Positions 34,584 through 43,598 of a stretch of DNA of 64,000 nucleotides are shown in pieces (position 1 is the stretch's first letter; the number at the start of each line of letters is the position of its first letter). The stretch comes from Flavobacterium sp. CBA20B-1 (GTDB lineage Bacteria > Bacteroidota > Bacteroidia > Flavobacteriales > Flavobacteriaceae), in assembly GCF_028473145.1 (NCBI RefSeq), contig NZ_CP092370.1:1426001-1490000 (forward strand), given 5' to 3'. The notes beneath the pieces are model-generated. The model had not been told where the DNA came from. It made no database searches and saw nothing but the letters and a program-made list of their open reading frames with translations. The position numbers were made by a program, and so were the translations under genes.

Positions 34584-37500
34584 TTATTGTTTTACCGAAT
34601 CTACCGTTTGTGTGGCAGAATCTCTTAACATTTGTTGCTCTTGTTGCATCATCTCGGCTTCGGCTTCTTGTTGCTGTTTGTAAGCATTTAAATAGCGGTT
34701 GAAATGTTTTTCAAACGGTGCAATGCGCTTGGTGAGTGCCTCAACCGTAGCGGTATCTTTATGCAATTTGCAATTATCAATAATACGGTATGCGGTTTCA
34801 AATGCATTAATAATGTCCATTCCAAATTCGCGCTGTTCGTTTAATTTCATTCCTTTATAGAAATTCAAATTTTCTTCGGCTTTGGTAAACAATTTAGTTG
34901 CAAGTGTTGCCGCTTTTTGCTTTTCGCCCAACACGTAATACAAATCTGCAAATGGCTCCACAGCAAAATAGCTCGCTGTTCGGTCGTTTGGCAAGTAATA
35001 TTCTATCGGGAAATTTTGCATTGCTAAATCCACAATTTTCTTAGCTTTTTCCCTTTTACCTTCTTTTACCAACTGTGTAGCCAAACGCTCTAAGTTGATT
35101 CTAAAATTCATTGAATTTTTGCGGGTTTCCGGATCGTGATAAATATCTGGGCTTCCAAAATTGCCCCAATACCAGTTGGTTACCGTTTCATACATTTTAT
35201 CGGTATCAATAGAACCAATATACAATGGATGCATATCGTATGTACGTTCTGCTTTCATTGGAACCAATTTATATACCAGACCATTTAATTGTAAATAATC
35301 TTTCATCCACAAGAAATCTTCGTCTGTGATAGATCCTCCTGTAAAATAAACTGGGCGCTCCCAATTATTATTCGCAATGATATCGTACATAATAATGCGC
35401 ATACGATATAAAGCATTTGCTTTCACGTCAATAGGAATTTCATTTACAATTTCATCAGCATATTTTTGTGATATGGTTCCATTTTTCAAAACCTTTTCTT
35501 TGTCAACAGGCAAACTGAATTTATTGGTTGGAATACGGGTAAGGAATGTTCCTCGCTCGGTTTCCATTTTTCCTCTTGGATCGTCTGATGCAATGAATTC
35601 CAAAATAGTATTCAAATCAAAGCGTTCATCAACAGTTGGTGCAACTGCAGCATAATACATGTTTTCACCAGCATATTGCTTGTGATTGAATCGAATTTTC
35701 AAAGGTTCTGATTGATGTGCTTTCACTTTCATTTGGTCAATATACCATTCCGCTTGCAACAAAGTGGTACAAACCACGCGTACATCGGTACGGTAACCTT
35801 CTACTTCTTGCAAGTACCAAAGCGGAAAAGTATCGTTATCGCCAATAGTAAATATAATCGCATTTGGTTCTAACGAATCTAGATAAGCTCTACCCAATGC
35901 TAATGCAGTATATTTATCGGAACGGTCGTGATCGTCCCAATTTTCAGATGCCATTAATACCGGCGATGCCAAAAGCGTAACACCTAAAACCAACGGTAAG
36001 GCAATTTTTGCATTTATTTTAATGGATAAAAATTCGTAAATAGCATACACACCGTAACCTACCCACATAGCAAACACCATAAATGAGCCCACTACCGCAT
36101 AATCGCGTTCGCGAGGTTCAAAAGGGCGTTCATTTAAGAATATTTTTAATGCAAAACTTGTAAATAAGAACAAAGCTAACAGCACATAAAACGTTTTTGG
36201 ATCTTTGCGGTAGTGAAAGATAAATCCAACCAAGCCCAAAATAAAAGGCAACATATAATACACATTTCGCCCTTTATTGTTCAGCATATCGCTGGTTAAA
36301 TTTTCTTGCGAACCTAAACGAATTTCATCTAAAAACTTAATCCCCGAAATCCAGTTTCCATTCATTCGCTCATTATAACCTTGAATATCATTTTGTCGTC
36401 CTGCAAAATTCCACATTAAATAGCGTGTGTACATATATCCAAACTGATAATTGAACATAAAACTCATATTATCAAAGAAACTAGGCTTTTCAACTTCGAT
36501 ATATTCGCCCATTTGTTTCAAAATATCATCGTATTCACGCAACGACATTCTTCCAGATTGCACTTGAGCTTTTAACTGCGATGCCATTTCGATTAATTGA
36601 GGTTCTGAAGCAAACTCGGGTTTCAATTTAAAGTCAATCGGCTTTGTATAAGTCATGTAGTTCACAGCCATATCGGGCTCCCAAACACGCGGTAAAAATC
36701 CTTTAAAGCGGTTGGAATAGTTTGGTTCTGAACCTTTTCCATCGGTAACCATAATGTATTTGCCCGATGCTTCATCGCGTTCATAATTGGGTTTACCGTC
36801 TTTGTAAGGTTTTGAGGGATCTAATGCATCGCCAGCTCCGTATTTAATGGTAAAATAGGTATCGTAAAACAACGAGCGCGAACCGTATTGCTCTCTATTG
36901 TAATAAGCTAATAATTCGGCAGCATCCGACGGTTTGTTTTCATTAATTGGAATTTGTGTATTTGCACGAATGGGCAACATTAACCAACACGAAAACCCAA
37001 TAAAGATAAACATCACACTTAGTATCAAGGTGTTTGCAAACTGCTTTTGCTTTTGGCGGGTAAGTTTTAATCCAATAACAAATAACGAAACTACGATTGC
37101 AAATGCTATGATAGAACCTGCGTTGAACGGAAGTCCAATTGAGTTTACAAAAAAGATTTCAGACTTTCCGAAGAAAATCATGGTATATGGAAGTATAAAT
37201 CCAAAAACAACCAGCAAAATAGCTACTACTACAATATTTGCAATGATGAAATTTTTAACGGTAACTTTTGGATATTTTTTAAAGAAATACAAATAACCAA
37301 TGGAAGGTATTGCCAATAATGCCATAAAATGCACACCGAAAGACATTCCTATAACTAATGAAATCAACAACAACCATTTGTTGCCACGGGGCTGATCAAT
37401 CGCATCTATCCAACGCAAACCCAGCCACAGTAATAAAGCCAACATAAAAGTTGCCATGGCATACACTTCGGTTTCCACCGCGCTGAACCAAAAAGTATCA

Positions 37501-37907
37501 GAAAAAGTGAAGGTTAACGCACCAATTAAACAGCTGCCTAAAACTGCGATTACGGTATTGTTTGATAATTTTTCAGCACCTATTTTAACAACTTTCATTA
37601 AAATATTGGTTGCCGACCAAAACATGAACAACACAGCAAAGGCACTGGAAAGAGCCGAAACCATATTTACAGCCGCAGCAATTTTATCGGGAGAACTGGC
37701 AAACGTTGAAGCCAAAGCCCCCAGCATTTGAAAAAGCGGTGCACCAGGCGGGTGACCCACTTCTAATTTTGCAGAAGTAGCAATGTATTCGCCAGAGTCC
37801 CAAAAACTAACAGTGGGCTCTAAAGTAATGGTATAAACTGTAAGTGCAATTAAAAACGCAACCCATCCGATGATAGTATTCCATTTTTTAAAATTGATTG
37901 TCAACAT
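34584..37907 (-). CDS. DUF2723 multispanning membrane protein, putative protein O-glycosyltransferase (GT-C fold)
   Basis: 1107 residues. The N-terminal half (to about residue 660) has a dozen or so membrane helices. The first loop carries YTITLEPTVSFWDSGEYIAT and LEVGHPPGAPLFQMLGALAS, the DUF2723 signature, with the acidic residue expected of a GT-C glycosyltransferase. The rest is a large extracytoplasmic region (for example NAIIFTIGDNDTFPLWYLQE, FDLNTILEFIASDDPRG). It ends in a helical TPR-like tail, a Gln/Glu-rich stretch (QQQEAEAEMMQQEQQ) and SVKQ. Relatives in Bacteroidota are thought to O-mannosylate exported proteins. That role is family knowledge, not shown here. Confidence 0.88.
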   Translation of the reverse strand: MLTINFKKWNTIIGWVAFLIALTVYTITLEPTVSFWDSGEYIATSAKLEVGHPPGAPLFQMLGALASTFASSPDKIAAAVNMVSALSSAFAVLFMFWSATNILMKVVKIGAEKLSNNTVIAVLGSCLIGALTFTFSDTFWFSAVETEVYAMATFMLALLLWLGLRWIDAIDQPRGNKWLLLISLVIGMSFGVHFMALLAIPSIGYLYFFKKYPKVTVKNFIIANIVVVAILLVVFGFILPYTMIFFGKSEIFFVNSIGLPFNAGSIIAFAIVVSLFVIGLKLTRQKQKQFANTLILSVMFIFIGFSCWLMLPIRANTQIPINENKPSDAAELLAYYNREQYGSRSLFYDTYFTIKYGAGDALDPSKPYKDGKPNYERDEASGKYIMVTDGKGSEPNYSNRFKGFLPRVWEPDMAVNYMTYTKPIDFKLKPEFASEPQLIEMASQLKAQVQSGRMSLREYDDILKQMGEYIEVEKPSFFDNMSFMFNYQFGYMYTRYLMWNFAGRQNDIQGYNERMNGNWISGIKFLDEIRLGSQENLTSDMLNNKGRNVYYMLPFILGLVGFIFHYRKDPKTFYVLLALFLFTSFALKIFLNERPFEPRERDYAVVGSFMVFAMWVGYGVYAIYEFLSIKINAKIALPLVLGVTLLASPVLMASENWDDHDRSDKYTALALGRAYLDSLEPNAIIFTIGDNDTFPLWYLQEVEGYRTDVRVVCTTLLQAEWYIDQMKVKAHQSEPLKIRFNHKQYAGENMYYAAVAPTVDERFDLNTILEFIASDDPRGKMETERGTFLTRIPTNKFSLPVDKEKVLKNGTISQKYADEIVNEIPIDVKANALYRMRIIMYDIIANNNWERPVYFTGGSITDEDFLWMKDYLQLNGLVYKLVPMKAERTYDMHPLYIGSIDTDKMYETVTNWYWGNFGSPDIYHDPETRKNSMNFRINLERLATQLVKEGKREKAKKIVDLAMQNFPIEYYLPNDRTASYFAVEPFADLYYVLGEKQKAATLATKLFTKAEENLNFYKGMKLNEQREFGMDIINAFETAYRIIDNCKLHKDTATVEALTKRIAPFEKHFNRYLNAYKQQQEAEAEMMQQEQQMLRDSATQTVDSVKQ

Positions 37908-38010
37908 AATAGCTTTTTTTTGTACTTTTTTAGTAGGAACTACAAAGAAAACGTTTTTTTTTTATTGATGCGCTTTTTTAGATTTTTTTTAAAAAATTTC
38001 TACGATTTTG

Positions 38011-38040
38011 TTGCACTTTTCTTTTTTTGTACTACATTTG
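38011..38040 (+). promoter_or_regulatory. Promoter of the tRNA-Gln genes
   Basis: TTG at 38011-38013, a 19-bp spacer, then TACATTTG at 38033-38040, an exact match to TAnnTTTG, about 50 bp before the first tRNA. Confidence 0.7.
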
Positions 38041-38090
38041 CACTCGCAATATTTAACCAAATACGGTTTTTTATACTGCACAAGTTTTAT

Positions 38091-38161
38091 TGGCCTATGG
38101 TGTAATGGTAACACAGCTGATTTTGGTTCAGTCGTTCTAGGTTCGAGTCCTAGTAGGCCAA
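38091..38161 (+). tRNA. tRNA-Gln (anticodon TTG)
   Basis: 71 nt. The acceptor arms TGGCCTA and TAGGCCA pair perfectly, with discriminator A. The anticodon stem is CTGA/TCAG and the loop TTTTGGT has anticodon TTG. The T arm is CTAGG-TTCGAGT-CCTAG. No CCA is encoded. Confidence 0.97.
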
Positions 38162-38191
38162 CAAATAAAACTTCTTTACACAAAATACCAT

Positions 38192-38262
38192 TGGTCTATG
38201 GTGTAATGGTAACACAGCTGATTTTGGTTCAGTCGTTCTAGGTTCGAGTCCTAGTAGACCAA
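38192..38262 (+). tRNA. tRNA-Gln (anticodon TTG), second copy
   Basis: 71 nt. Identical to the copy 30 bp upstream except for one acceptor pair: TGGTCTA/TAGACCA replaces TGGCCTA/TAGGCCA, a compensated C-G to T-A change that keeps the stem. Same anticodon, TTG. Confidence 0.97.
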
Positions 38263-38263
38263 C

Positions 38264-38293
38264 AAAAAAACATCCTTGAAAGGATGTTTTTTT
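38264..38293 (+). terminator. Terminator of the tRNA-Gln unit
   Basis: AAAAAACATCCTT and AAGGATGTTTTTTT form a stem with a two-base loop and T-run directly after the second tRNA. Confidence 0.85.
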
Positions 38294-38356
38294 ATTTCTA
38301 ACCAAAATTTTTTAACATTTATTCCTATAATTATTTTCATTTAGAAAACTTTAAAC

Positions 38357-38364
38357 TACATTTG
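38357..38364 (+). promoter_or_regulatory. -7 element close to the start of the small secreted protein gene
   Basis: TACATTTG matches TAnnTTTG exactly and ends 6 bp before the ATG at 38371. If it is used, the transcript would begin at or beside the ATG, making a leaderless mRNA. No TTG is clear at -33. Confidence 0.4.
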
Positions 38365-38370
38365 CTAGAT

Positions 38371-38703
38371 ATGTTTAAGTTTTTCAATATTACCACATTA
38401 TTATTGTTTGTGTGCTTTTTATTTGCACCCACAATTTCTTATGCCTTAAACAGCGATGTGGACACTTATTCTTTGCTAGTGAATGAAGAAGAAGAAACAC
38501 ACTCTAAGAATAAACCGAAAAACAATAATAACAACCTTAACGAAGAAGAGGAAAAAGAAATAAAATACCACTTTTTTTGCAATGCAAAGGTTTTGTTTGG
38601 TTCAAAAAAAGCACCTAACAGCTCTTTATTTTTATACGGCCAACAGCTTCGTAACATATTAGTTTTTAAAATTCCTTCACCACCCCCTGAACCACAACTA
38701 TAA
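38371..38703 (+). CDS. Small secreted protein before the SulP-carbonic anhydrase genes
   Basis: 110 residues from the ATG at 38371 (the TTG three codons earlier is unlikely). The signal peptide MFKFFNITTLLLFVCFLFAP ends before TISYALNSD. An acidic and Asn-rich linker follows (NEEEETHSKNKPKNNNNN). The compact C-terminal half includes KYHFFCNAKVLFGSKKAPNS, and the end is the proline-rich PSPPPEPQL. No family name is recognised. It lies 68 bp before the SulP gene on the same strand and may be co-transcribed; a role with the transporter is speculation. Confidence 0.65.
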   Translation: MFKFFNITTLLLFVCFLFAPTISYALNSDVDTYSLLVNEEEETHSKNKPKNNNNNLNEEEEKEIKYHFFCNAKVLFGSKKAPNSSLFLYGQQLRNILVFKIPSPPPEPQL

Positions 38704-38771
38704 TGATCGCATTTAGTATTTTGCATAGCAACAAGATGCTAAAATTATACATGTAATTAATTATAGATTTT

Positions 38772-40394
38772 ATGAAAAAAAGTATTAAAGCAGAGTTGTC
38801 TCAGAACTTTGCACCTGGTTTGGTTGTTTTTTTAGTTGCCTTACCTCTTTGTTTGGGCATTGCATTGGCATCGGGCGCACCGCCGTTGTCTGGAATTATT
38901 GCCGGTATCATTGGCGGAATCGTTGTGGGATCAATAAGTAATTCTAATATCTCCGTATCCGGACCTGCAGCGGGTTTAACTGCGATTATATTAACAGCAA
39001 TTACGGATTTGGGAGGCGATATAAAAGCCTTTGAACTGTTTCTTTGTGCAGGATTAATCGCCGGAATTTTACAATTGGTTTTGGGTTTTATTCGTGCAGG
39101 AAGCATCTCTAATTATTTTCCAAATAATGTCATCGAAGGAATGCTTGCCGGTATTGGCATCATTATTATTTTAAAACAAATTCCGCATGCGTTGGGAATT
39201 GATACAGATTATGAGGGAAATCAAAAGCTTTTTAGCGGAGGATTAAACTTGGAATATTTCAAGGAATTAGTTCAATACTTTAAGTCATCAATTGAAGATA
39301 TTCACCCAGGAGCAGTTATTGTAACCCTTGTTTCTATTGGCATTTTGCTCACTTGGGAGCGTGTACCGGCATTAAAACGCATTAAAATGTTGCCCGGAGC
39401 ATTGGTGGCAGTAATTGCAGGTATTCTATTGAATCAATTCTTTTTGGCAACAAATAGTTTTTTGGCAATAAGCTCCGAACATTTAGTACCCCTTCCGGTT
39501 CCACAAACTGTTGAAGATTTTAAGAATTTAATAACACTGCCCAATTTTAGTGGTTTTACCAATCCAAAAGTCTGGATTATTGGCGCAACCATTGCTGTTG
39601 TGGCATCTATTGAAACCTTATTGTGCATTGAAGCTTCGGATCGATTAGATACCAAACGCCGCATCACCGATACCAATTTAGAGCTAAAAGCACAAGGAAT
39701 TGGCAACTTAGTGAGTTCGTTAATAGGTGGTTTACCAATGACATCGGTTGTAGTGCGCAGTTCTGCAAATGCCAACGCAGGTGCCACATCTAAGGCATCG
39801 GCTATTATTCATGGCGTATTGTTATTAGCTTGTGTGCTATCCATTCCTTTTTTATTAAATTTAATACCGTTGGCAACATTGGCTGCTGTATTAATTTTAG
39901 TGGGATACAAATTGGCAAAACCTGCAACTTTCAAACATTTCTGGCACAATGGTAAATATCAATTCATACCTTTTGTGGCTACTGTTTTAGCCGTAGTTTT
40001 CACTGATTTATTAAAAGGTGTAGGTATTGGTTTAGCCATTTCGGTTATTTATATTTTGCAAGGAAATATGAAAAGAGCGTACTACCTAAGCCGTGAAAAA
40101 CTGCATGATGCCGATGAAATCACCATTCAATTAGCCGAAGAGGTTTCGTTTTTAAACAAAGCGGCCATTAAAAAAACCCTTAAAAACATTCATTCCGATT
40201 CAAAAGTAATTATTGATGCCCGCAACACATCCTATATCACTACCGATGTTTTAGAAATGATTCAAGATTTTGCAAATGTTCGCGCAAAAGAAGAAAACAT
40301 ACAAGTAGAATTACTTGGTTTTAAAACATCTTATCGCGATTACGAAACCGACCAAGACTCGCATGTAGTAATCAATCACAAAAAAGCAATGTAA
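38772..40394 (+). CDS. SulP-family anion transporter, likely bicarbonate
   Basis: 540 residues. Up to about residue 430 there are 10-14 membrane segments with the SulP signature AGLVVFLVALPLCLGIALAS near the N-terminus. GPAAGLTAIILTAITDLG in the third segment and the conserved ALVAVIAGILLNQFF are also present. The C-terminal 110 residues form a shortened STAS-like domain (SFLNKAAIKKTLKNIHSDSK, VIIDARNTSYITTDVLEMI). SulP proteins move sulphate, bicarbonate or other anions. A carbonic anhydrase gene begins 20 bp downstream and another follows, which points to bicarbonate uptake, as in BicA-type systems. Confidence 0.92.
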   Translation: MKKSIKAELSQNFAPGLVVFLVALPLCLGIALASGAPPLSGIIAGIIGGIVVGSISNSNISVSGPAAGLTAIILTAITDLGGDIKAFELFLCAGLIAGILQLVLGFIRAGSISNYFPNNVIEGMLAGIGIIIILKQIPHALGIDTDYEGNQKLFSGGLNLEYFKELVQYFKSSIEDIHPGAVIVTLVSIGILLTWERVPALKRIKMLPGALVAVIAGILLNQFFLATNSFLAISSEHLVPLPVPQTVEDFKNLITLPNFSGFTNPKVWIIGATIAVVASIETLLCIEASDRLDTKRRITDTNLELKAQGIGNLVSSLIGGLPMTSVVVRSSANANAGATSKASAIIHGVLLLACVLSIPFLLNLIPLATLAAVLILVGYKLAKPATFKHFWHNGKYQFIPFVATVLAVVFTDLLKGVGIGLAISVIYILQGNMKRAYYLSREKLHDADEITIQLAEEVSFLNKAAIKKTLKNIHSDSKVIIDARNTSYITTDVLEMIQDFANVRAKEENIQVELLGFKTSYRDYETDQDSHVVINHKKAM

Positions 40395-40414
40395 AATTAA
40401 TATAAATATGAACT

Positions 40415-41050
40415 ATGAAAGCACATACTTCAGAAACACAAGCAACAATTACTCCTGAGAAAGCATTACAAATTTTAAAAGAAGGAAATCAGCGATTTGT
40501 AAATAATTTAAAAGCAAACCGCGATTTGCTGGCGCAAGTAAACGACACCCGTGCCGGACAATGGCCATTTGCTGTAATTTTAAGTTGTATTGACAGCCGT
40601 ACATCAGCAGAATTGATTTTCGACCAAGGCTTGGGAGATATTTTTAGCGTTCGAATTGCCGGAAACTTTGTAAACCAAGACATTCTTGGCTCCATGGAGT
40701 TTGGTTGCAAAGTAGCAGGTTCTAAATTAGTCGTGGTGTTAGGACACACTAAATGCGGTGCTTTAAAAGGCGGTTTAGATGCTGCTGCAATTGAGGGATT
40801 AGGCATGGACAATCTGAATCATTTAGTGGGGCATTTTGACCCAATCATTAAAAACATTATTAAAGACGGCGAAGAACGTTCCTCAAACAACACCGATCTT
40901 TTAGAACGATTAAATCATCACAATGTCTTGAATACTATTGAAAACATCCGTAAACAAAGTTCTACATTAAGAAAAATGGAACAAGAAGGTATCATCAAAA
41001 TAGTAGGTGCAAATTATGATGTGGAAACAGGTGTAGTTGATTTTCTTTAA
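40415..41050 (+). CDS. Beta-class carbonic anhydrase
   Basis: 211 residues. Interconverts CO2 and bicarbonate. The zinc ligands are Cys58, His111 and Cys114, with Asp60-Arg62 as the gating pair (SCIDSR; GHTKCGA). Other family segments are FSVRIAGNFVNQDILGSMEF and NVLNTIENIRKQSSTLRKM. There is no signal peptide, so it is cytoplasmic. It is 20 bp behind the SulP gene, forming a transport and hydration unit. Its sequence class differs from the second anhydrase downstream. Confidence 0.95.
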   Translation: MKAHTSETQATITPEKALQILKEGNQRFVNNLKANRDLLAQVNDTRAGQWPFAVILSCIDSRTSAELIFDQGLGDIFSVRIAGNFVNQDILGSMEFGCKVAGSKLVVVLGHTKCGALKGGLDAAAIEGLGMDNLNHLVGHFDPIIKNIIKDGEERSSNNTDLLERLNHHNVLNTIENIRKQSSTLRKMEQEGIIKIVGANYDVETGVVDFL

Positions 41051-41096
41051 GAAATAGCACTCGCATTTTCTCAAAATTGTTTTATAAATTTAGACC

Positions 41097-41130
41097 AAAA
41101 ATCGGCAGATTCTATTTGCCGATTTTTTTT
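41097..41130 (+). terminator. Rho-independent terminator
   Basis: AAAATCGGCA and TGCCGATTTT pair around a loop of about nine bases and are followed by a T-run. It closes the SulP-carbonic anhydrase unit, so the second anhydrase gene is transcribed separately or by read-through. Confidence 0.8.
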
Positions 41131-41162
41131 TAAATATTTAATTTAGTTTAAAAATAACTATT

Positions 41163-41807
41163 ATGTGTAACGATTTATATACAAGTTTTAGCAAAATCAT
41201 TCAAGGAAATAAAGAGTGGGTAGATTTTGTAAAGAACGATACATCAGGGCGTTTTCAGCAATTAGCAAAAGGACAAAACCCTGAAATATTATGGATTGGT
41301 TGTGCAGACAGCCGCGTACCTGCCAACGAAATTACAGGTACTAAACCCGGTGAAGTTTTTGTACACAGAAACATTGCCAACGTGTGTGTGCATTCAGACA
41401 TGAACATGCTTTCGGTATTAGATTATGCGGTAAACGTTTTAAAAGTAAAACATATTATTGTTGCCGGACACTATGGTTGTGGTGGAGTAGCTGCATCATT
41501 GAGCAGTTCACAATACGGAATTATGGACAACTGGCTGCAACATATTAAAGATGTGTATCGTTTAAATGCAACGGAAATAGACAGCATCACGGATTTGCAA
41601 CAAAAAACTGATCGTTTGGTAGAACTCAACGTGCAGGAACAAGTTACCAATTTGTGCCGAACATCAATTGTTCAAAATGCGTGGAAAAATGGGCAAGCAT
41701 TGGCAGTACATGGTATGGTGATTAATATTGGTTCGGGCGAATTAATCGATCAAAACTGCACCTATACAAGCAATGATGCTTTAAGCGATGTGTTTTCGTA
41801 TAAATAA
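41163..41807 (+). CDS. can: Beta-class carbonic anhydrase, Can type
   Basis: 214 residues. Zinc ligands Cys47, His103 and Cys106, with Asp49-Arg51 (GCADSRVPANEITG; AGHYGCGGVAASL). FVHRNIANVCVHSDMNMLSV is characteristic of the E. coli Can-like subgroup, unlike the first anhydrase. It is cytoplasmic and supplies bicarbonate for carboxylases such as the acetyl-CoA carboxylase encoded 4 kb downstream. Terminators stand before and after it. Confidence 0.95.
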   Translation: MCNDLYTSFSKIIQGNKEWVDFVKNDTSGRFQQLAKGQNPEILWIGCADSRVPANEITGTKPGEVFVHRNIANVCVHSDMNMLSVLDYAVNVLKVKHIIVAGHYGCGGVAASLSSSQYGIMDNWLQHIKDVYRLNATEIDSITDLQQKTDRLVELNVQEQVTNLCRTSIVQNAWKNGQALAVHGMVINIGSGELIDQNCTYTSNDALSDVFSYK

Positions 41808-41809
41808 GA

Positions 41810-41841
41810 AAAAAATCAGGCTAAAAACCTGATTTTTTTTT
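41810..41841. terminator. Bidirectional hairpin terminator
   Basis: AAAAAATCAGG and CCTGATTTTTT with a short A-rich loop lie between the convergent carbonic anhydrase and riboflavin synthase genes. They reach the ribE stop codon. Confidence 0.8.
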
Positions 41842-42434
41842 TACTTTAAACCAACCTGCATGAGCTTGGTTACATATTTTCCAATCACATCAAATTCCAG
41901 ATTTACTTTGGTTCCTATTTTATAGGTTTTAAAAAGCGTGTGTTCCAATGTATAAGGAATAATCGCCACGCTAAACGTATTAATTCCTGAATTCACAACT
42001 GTTAAACTGGTTCCATCAATCGTAATGGATCCTTTATCAATTGTTACATGTTTTGATTGTTCGTTGTATTCAAAACTAAAATAGGTACTTCCACCCACTT
42101 CTTCTATTTTTGTAAGCACTGCGGTGCCATCAACATGTCCTTGAACAATATGACCGTCTAAGCGTGCATTCATAGGCATTCCGCGTTCCAAATTTACCAA
42201 ATCGCCTTCTTTCCACAAGCCAATCGTGGTAACATCAACGGTTTCTTTAATAGCAGTAACTTTATACACATCACCAGCAATTTCAACCACCGTTAAACAC
42301 ACACCATTGTGTGCCACACTTTGATCAATTCGCAATTGTGAAGTAAAAACACTTTCTATATAAAGGTGTAGATTGGTTTGGTCGTGCGTTATTTTTTTGA
42401 TAACTCCAAGAGTTTCAATAATACCAGTAAACAT
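41841..42434 (-). CDS. ribE: Riboflavin synthase, alpha chain
   Basis: 197 residues. Disproportionates two molecules of 6,7-dimethyl-8-ribityllumazine to riboflavin. Two similar lumazine-binding halves are visible. The first begins MFTGIIETLGVI and contains VAHNGVCLTVVEI and MPMNARLDGHIVQGHVDGTA. The second contains TIDGTSLTVVNSGINTFSVA and IPYTLEHTLFKTYKIGTKVN. It is divergent from pdxA with a 55-bp gap. Confidence 0.96.
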   Translation of the reverse strand: MFTGIIETLGVIKKITHDQTNLHLYIESVFTSQLRIDQSVAHNGVCLTVVEIAGDVYKVTAIKETVDVTTIGLWKEGDLVNLERGMPMNARLDGHIVQGHVDGTAVLTKIEEVGGSTYFSFEYNEQSKHVTIDKGSITIDGTSLTVVNSGINTFSVAIIPYTLEHTLFKTYKIGTKVNLEFDVIGKYVTKLMQVGLK

Positions 42435-42451
42435 AAGTAGAATATTTTTAC

Positions 42452-42459
42452 TAAATTTG
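42452..42459 (+). promoter_or_regulatory. -7 element upstream of pdxA
   Basis: TAAATTTG matches TAnnTTTG exactly, 30 bp before the pdxA ATG. No clear -33 TTG; the upstream part lies inside the ribE start. Confidence 0.45.
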
Positions 42460-42489
42460 TTACAAAATTAGCAATAATTAGCACAACGC

Positions 42490-43533
42490 ATGTTTAAAAA
42501 AGACGAAAATATTATATTAGGTATTTCTATTGGCGATATGAACGGCGTTGGTCCTGAAGTAATCTTAAAAACTTTTGAAGACCAGCGCATGATGGAATTT
42601 TGTACGCCGGTTGTTTTTGGAAATGCCAAACTGTTATCTTTCATAAAGAAGGTAGTAAACTGCACCACAAATATTCATGGAATTGACGCATTAGATCAAA
42701 TCCAAAAAGGAAAATTTAATGTATTGAATGTTTGGAAAGAAGGGGTGAATTTAGATTTTGGAACTTTAGACGATACGGTGGGTCAATATGCCATAAAATC
42801 GTTTATAGCAGCAACCGATGCCTTAAAAAACGACGAAATCGATGCTTTGGTAACAGCACCAATCAATAAATACAACATTCAATCGAACGATTTTAAATTT
42901 CCGGGGCACACCGATTATTTAAACCAAGAATTAGAAGGCAATGCATTAATGTTCATGGTGAGCGATGCCATTAAAGTGGGGTTAGTAACCGATCATGTTC
43001 CTTTGCAAAACGTGTCGCAGCACATCACCCCCGATTTAATCAAGCAAAAAGTACGCACCATTAACCAATCGTTGATACAAGATTTTAATGTGATTAAACC
43101 ACGTATTGCTTTGCTTGGGCTTAACCCACACAGTGGTGACAACGGCATCATTGGTATGGAAGAGCAAAATTTCATTATCCAAACCGTGAAAGAATTGTTT
43201 GATGAAAATATTATTGTGTATGGGCCCTATTCTGCCGATGCCTTTTTTGGTTCGGAACAACACAAAAATTTTGATGCCGTAGTGGCATGTTACCACGATC
43301 AAGGATTAATTCCTTTTAAAACCCTTACCTTTGGGACAGGAGTAAACTATACGGCAGGTTTAAACAAAATTCGCACATCGCCTGATCACGGCACAGCGTA
43401 TGACATAGCGGGCAAAGGCATTGCCGATTGCACATCGTTTAAAAATGCAGTGTACACCGCTTTAGATATTTACAAAAACAAAAACGAGTATTTGCAAAGC
43501 ACAGCAAACCCTTTAAAAGTTTCAACTATTTAA
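42490..43533 (+). CDS. pdxA: 4-hydroxythreonine-4-phosphate dehydrogenase
   Basis: 347 residues. Oxidises 4-phosphohydroxy-L-threonine with NAD in the DXP-dependent pathway to pyridoxal phosphate. Family segments: GISIGDMNGVGPEVILKTFE, DALVTAPINKYNI, FPGHTDYLNQEL with the metal-binding His, ALLGLNPHSGDNGIIGMEE, CYHDQGLIPFKTL and TSPDHGTAYDIAGKG. It is the only vitamin B6 gene here and is not near the MocR-type regulator. Confidence 0.96.
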   Translation: MFKKDENIILGISIGDMNGVGPEVILKTFEDQRMMEFCTPVVFGNAKLLSFIKKVVNCTTNIHGIDALDQIQKGKFNVLNVWKEGVNLDFGTLDDTVGQYAIKSFIAATDALKNDEIDALVTAPINKYNIQSNDFKFPGHTDYLNQELEGNALMFMVSDAIKVGLVTDHVPLQNVSQHITPDLIKQKVRTINQSLIQDFNVIKPRIALLGLNPHSGDNGIIGMEEQNFIIQTVKELFDENIIVYGPYSADAFFGSEQHKNFDAVVACYHDQGLIPFKTLTFGTGVNYTAGLNKIRTSPDHGTAYDIAGKGIADCTSFKNAVYTALDIYKNKNEYLQSTANPLKVSTI

Positions 43534-43556
43534 CAACAAAAAAATAGTGATAACTG

Positions 43557-43585
43557 TTTGTAATTAAATTATTTTTATATCTTTG
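43557..43585 (+). promoter_or_regulatory. Promoter of the DUF177-rpmF-fab/acc cluster
   Basis: TTTG at 43557-43560, a 17-bp spacer, then TATCTTTG at 43578-43585, an exact TAnnTTTG match, 14 bp before the ATG at 43599. Confidence 0.65.
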
Positions 43586-43598
43586 CACGCTCAAATAG

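Noticed and set aside
38091-38262. tRNA-Gln pair as an integration (att) site of the toxin island
   Set aside because: The island is 9 kb away beyond conserved operons, and no partial tRNA copy was found at its borders.
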